From Zygnema cylindricum (lineage: Eukaryota > Streptophyta > Zygnematophyceae > Zygnematales > Zygnemataceae): a stretch of 62,000 nt of DNA. Shown one piece after another: positions 58,069 through 62,000 of the stretch; position 1 is the first letter of the stretch, and the number at the start of each line of letters is the position of its first letter. Position numbers and translations under genes: made by a program. The notes beneath the pieces were generated by a model that was given only the letters and a program-made list of their open reading frames with translations, was not told the origin of the DNA and searched no databases. The stretch lies in the NCBI GenBank assembly GCA_037447655.1, contig JBBHKE010000370.1, forward strand, positions 87,587-149,586. Direction: 5' to 3'.

Positions 58069-60318
58069 GGTTATGGGCCCACCCTCTAGGGTGCCCATAT
58101 TTGATGGATCAGACTTTCTTTATTGGGAAATGATGATGGAGGGAGAACTATTTGAGAAGCATTTATGGGGCATAGTGTCTGGACAAATTCGATGCCCACC
58201 TCCACCTGGGTTTGGAGGGACACGCTTTTCTGGCACCTCCGCCTCTACAGTTGGTAGAACAGCTGCCACCATCACCGAGGATGAAGATGAGGAAGGAGAA
58301 GAGATTGTCATGGAAGGAGAAAAGGAAGGAGTTGCAACTCAAGTAACACCATTGCCGAAGGCGATACCGGCAGCAGCACCACCAGCAACAACGACAAGGG
58401 TTCAGATCGAAAGATCAGAGTCTGAAAAGTGGAACTACAAAGACAAGGTTGCTAAGCTCTTAATTCTTAAAAGTGTAGCAAAGGGCATTGCCATTCCTCT
58501 TATGCATGTAAAATCTTCATCTCAGATTTGGATATCACTAGTTAACAAATATAAGAGTGGATCATTGCAGCAGCAACAGTTGGCAGAAAATAAGATTGCA
58601 GCTTATACTTATAAGGGAGGAAGTATGGATAATTATTGCAATGATTTAGGAGCATTGTTTGGAGAGTTAGAGAGTGCAGGTAACTCATGGTCTGAGAGAC
58701 AAAGAGTGAACACATTAATGATGAAACTACCTGAAGAGTATGAGAATATCATTAACCGATTGCAGGACATAGGAGATAGCAATTGGAATTGGGATGACAC
58801 TGTGGGAATGATTTTAGTGAAAGAAAGCACCATAGAGCTTAGGAGAGGGAGTCCAAGTGTTCAAGCATTGTCTGCAGGAGCTGATTGGCGGAAGCGTGAT
58901 GAGGAGAGAGGGAAAGATCCTTATCAAAACTTTGGTGGAAGAGGACAAGGAGGTGGCAGAAATAGATAATTTTGGAGAACCTAAGCCCCCAAAGGGTCTT
59001 TGTCATTTATGCAAAAAGCCGGGACACTTCATAGCTGATTGCATCAAGTTGTCGGAGCTGAGGCTCCAAGAAAACCGTGGAGGGGGCTTTTTCGGAGGTA
59101 AGAAGAAGGCACTTGTGGTCACACGAGTAAAAGGAGAGACTGAGGAGGACGAGTCCTCTCACGAGGAGGATTTGGAGCTTCTTCTCGACGAGGAATTGGA
59201 GGAGAAGGAGATCCCTCGGAAACAAAAGTGTGCTTTTGGAGCAATTCGAGAAGCTCTACAGGAAAGATGGATCATCGATTCAACTGAATCCATGCGTATG
59301 TGTCGTGACATGCACCTCTTCACTAAGTTAAGAAAGATCCCTATGGTAGAAATAAAATATGGGGATGGGAGAGTACTTACCACAGATCTAGTGGGATCGG
59401 TAGATTAGAAATTCTTAGTAGAGGATAAAACTTCTATAATCACCTTCTCAAATGTGCTTTATATTCATCAGCTAAGTAAATATCTTATGTCTACTTCTGT
59501 ATTAGATGACAAGGAATTTGATACCTTCACTAGAAATGGAGTCTTTATAACTAAGTACGGAGATAAAGTATACTTCACAGCATATAAGGGTGGCCAAGGA
59601 ATATTAAGGCTTAACATGAGTAATGAAAAGAAGAGTGCTTACTATGGTGGTGTCCCAGCTTGATTATCTGGCATAAGAGGTTGTGGCATGTGCATTTTGA
59701 TAGGCTGAGGGAAATGAAAAAGCAGGGTGTGGTTGATAATGAAATAATGGATGATTGTAGTGGTTGTGCCCAAGGTAAGGCTCATAGACTACCCTTTCCC
59801 AAAATTGCCACATATAGAGGTGAGAAAGTACTAGATCTGGTCCACACAGATATCTCGGGGCCAGCAAGAGTACCTTCGGTTGGGGGGAAGAGGTATATGC
59901 TGACAATTACTGATGATTAGTCCAGATATTATAGAGTCTACTTCTTGAAAACAAAGTTTGAAACACCAAAGTACTTCAAAGAATACCAAGCATGGAGTGA
60001 AAAGTTGCACAGAACCCCCATTAAGAGAATAAGAAGTGATAATAGGGGAGAGTACACCTCTAACCAATTTGAAAAATACTTGAGAGATGAGGGAGTTCAC
60101 CATCAGAAAACTGTACCGAATAATCCATAACAAAATGGGGTAGCTGAGAGGTGTAACCAAACTTTGGGAGATAGTGTGTGTAGTATGTTGGTAGATAAAA
60201 AAAAATAGGAAGAAGATTTTGGGCAGAAGCCATAAACTGTGCTAAGTATATTAAGAATAGAGTCCTCACAATTACCATCAAAGAAATGACAACTTATGAG
60301 AGATAGGTTAGAAGGAAA
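58049..60318 (+). pseudogene. Element F gag-pol, cut by element G
   Basis: Gag METTEFQVMGPPSR...GGGRNR is open at 58049-58969 (306 codons). The knuckle CHLCKKPGHFIADC and protease continue in a different frame (to 59408), so an indel separates gag and pol near 58950. The protease active site reads DSTESMRMC instead of DSGASMHMC. Integrase pieces (59454-60310) keep WHKRLWHVH, CSGCAQGK, HTDISGP and RSDN but carry several stops. The sequence ends inside integrase at 60318, where element G begins. Primer-binding site GGTTATGGGCCCACC is at 58069-58083, inside gag. Confidence 0.88.
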
Positions 60319-61497
60319 TGTTGATATTTGAGTATTTTCTAGGTGTGTATTAGGATAGAAAAAAAGAGCAGAGGCTGTCTGCCTCTGACTCCCTTATCCA
60401 AGCCCCCATATTTGTTGCAGTCACTAAAGGCTGGATAGGGAGACAAAGTCATGGCTGCATGAGTTCTCGAAGACAGACAGGTAAATTAAGAAGGTACATA
60501 TAAAAAGGATTGACTTGCGCAGGGTTTGATCCTATTACCTGCCGCCAGTCAAAGTAGCCGTTAGCTCTAGCTGTTAAGCCTAGAATAATGTTAGTATATG
60601 TAGGGTTTGACAAATATTTAGATAGTAACACGTAGACTAGTTCGTTTAACGGGAAATAGATATGTAGTACATGGAAATCGTTTTAGGTAGTACAAAGTAC
60701 GGTTTCGATGTTTTATGAAACGGATATTGCACACTTGTTTCGACCGCGAAACAAATATCGCACGTTGAATTTCAGCGGCTAGGATTATATCCGGTTTTGA
60801 TCGAACGGCTACGATAAGCGCCGCAATCACGGAAGAGGTACTTTTGGCGTTTTACAATAATTGCCACGTAAGATGACACATTGCGTGATACCATTGGATT
60901 ACGGGAACTCCGGAGATTACGGGAACAAATCTTGATTTGACACGTCTCGACATTTTGGCTATGTTGTATAATGGTCGTACAGAAAGTACACCGGCAACTG
61001 TACTATTCTATACAACACAGTAATTTGATTGGTGCCGTACTTCAGTAGATAGAGTTTTAGAGGGGGAATAGGACTTAGGAATTTTTGGGTAGGTAGCTGC
61101 CTCTCCCAGAGAGCACCTTGTATAAATGGTAAACTTTGGCCAGCCATAACTATCAATTTACTTGACCATTTTCAGTGATTCTTTTTGATGCAGACTCAGC
61201 GCAGTCCAGGCTACATAGGGGTGTAGTTGGTCAGAGTTTTTTGCTTGCCAGGGTGGCACTTATTGAGTGGGAAAGTAAAAGTGGGTGAATTTGTCCAAAA
61301 CTCATATTCTAACTTTCCATTCTGTGGTGGAACTAAGCACAGAGAAAGTATTATTTCACAAGGGTGAAGCTATAACGGGTTTGTGATTGTCAACGGGTCA
61401 GTCATTTGGGTTTATATCAACTTGGAGTCGACACTATCTAGATAAGCTTCTTTTGGATCTGCTTACTCTGAGGGCCAATGGAGGTCTCAGAGTTTAA
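60319..61497 (+). repeat. 5' LTR of element G, nested in element F
   Basis: 1,179 bp, TGTTGATATTTGAG...CAGAGTTTAA, so the terminal CA is AA here. Contains hairpin TTGTTTCG-accg-CGAAACAA (60735-60754), antisense GGTTTGATCC block near 60526, CTCTCCCAGAGAGC and TATAAATG at 61121-61128. Left flank GGAAA belongs to F integrase. Confidence 0.88.
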
Positions 61498-62000
61498 GGT
61501 TATGGGCCCACCATCTAGGGTGCCTATATTCGGTGGAACAGACTTCACTTATTGGGAGTTTACAATGGAGGGATTGCTTTTCGAGAAGCACTTATGGGGA
61601 ATTGTTTCGGGACAAGTGAGATGTCCGCCACCTGGCTTTGGAGGAGCTTACTATGGAGAAACATCTGAGGCTGCCCAGAATATCAACCGGAGTTCAGATG
61701 CAACGAAAGGTGAAGGGAAAAATATTGTGATGGAAGGGGGAAAATGGGAGAAGAATAGAGGGACACTTATGGTGAGGGGAGCTATGCTCTCCACCACAGC
61801 TCCACTTAGAGGGGTTATAAGTAAAACTGAAGAAAATGATAATAAAACTTGGGAGTATAAAAACACTATAGCAAAACATCTTATACTTAGATATGTGTCT
61901 AAGTCCATAGCTATCACTCTTTTAAGTCTTACCAAGTCTTCGGAAATATGGGAAACACTAAGGCAGATTTATAAGAGTGAGACTATTCGGAGGCAGCAGT
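61478..62000 (+). CDS. Element G gag, N-terminal part, open to window end
   Basis: ATG at 61478 inside the LTR. 174 codons to the window edge without a stop. Starts MEVSEFKVMGPPSR and includes FTYWEFTMEGLLFEKHLWG, matching the gag N-terminus of A, C and F (nucleic-acid-binding capsid precursor that forms virus-like particles). The 15 bases 61498-61512 are the exact half-tRNA primer-binding site and encode VMGPP. This is the only uninterrupted retroelement gag in the window apart from F's. Whether the downstream pol is intact cannot be seen. Confidence 0.85.
   Translation, partial: MEVSEFKVMGPPSRVPIFGGTDFTYWEFTMEGLLFEKHLWGIVSGQVRCPPPGFGGAYYGETSEAAQNINRSSDATKGEGKNIVMEGGKWEKNRGTLMVRGAMLSTTAPLRGVISKTEENDNKTWEYKNTIAKHLILRYVSKSIAITLLSLTKSSEIWETLRQIYKSETIRRQQ

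Overview
This is nuclear DNA of a green plant of the streptophyte lineage. The two recognisable host genes have GT-AG introns and encode plastid proteins: a SufC-type iron-sulphur assembly ATPase and a light-harvesting chlorophyll a/b protein of LHCII type. The LHCII protein has the streptophyte-style 'GGPLGE..DPLYPGG' segment, and its wording is closest, from memory, to moss or charophyte proteins rather than to angiosperm ones. I infer a large-genome, repeat-rich charophyte or early land plant. The species cannot be fixed from this window.

Layout. 1-3.4 kb: the last three visible exons of sufC (+), with long pyrimidine-rich and microsatellite-bearing introns. 3.4-7.5 kb: AT-rich spacer. 7.5-8.8 kb: an LHCB gene (+, two exons, 263 aa, apparently intact) with CCAAT boxes upstream. 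8.8-15.7 kb: spacer with a CCT-rich tract, a hAT-type MITE and an old LTR fragment. From 15.7 kb to the end the window is almost entirely transposable elements.

The main occupants are Ty1/copia LTR retrotransposons of one lineage with roughly 0.9-1.2 kb LTRs (a 1.3 kb solo LTR also occurs). A (15701-22125, +, TSD CGAAG). B (23530-29955, -, TSD GCGCG). C (32831-40627, +), carrying a solo LTR (34233-35539) inside gag. D (45488-51994, -, TSD ACTCC). F (57178-60318 and onward, +), interrupted by G (60319 to the window end, +). Their gene order is gag, protease, integrase, RT, RNase H. A unifying trait is that the gag start codon lies inside the 5' LTR, so the primer-binding site is coding. That site is complementary to the anticodon arm of initiator tRNA-Met (a copia/Ty5-type half-tRNA primer) rather than to the tRNA 3' end. 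A second copia family, H (52140-54549, -), uses the ordinary tRNA-iMet 3'-end site and has short LTRs.

Elements A, B, C, D and F carry stop codons; only the visible part of G's gag is fully open. Between them lie small DNA transposons (hAT-type with 8-bp TSDs, Harbinger-like with TTA TSDs), repeats with long perfect palindromes, a foldback element and a 20-bp tandem array of alternating purine-pyrimidine sequence.

The host genes are independent of each other apart from both serving the plastid. The retrotransposon parts work as cis/trans components of one replication cycle. All boundaries, identities and counts here were read by eye from the sequence.
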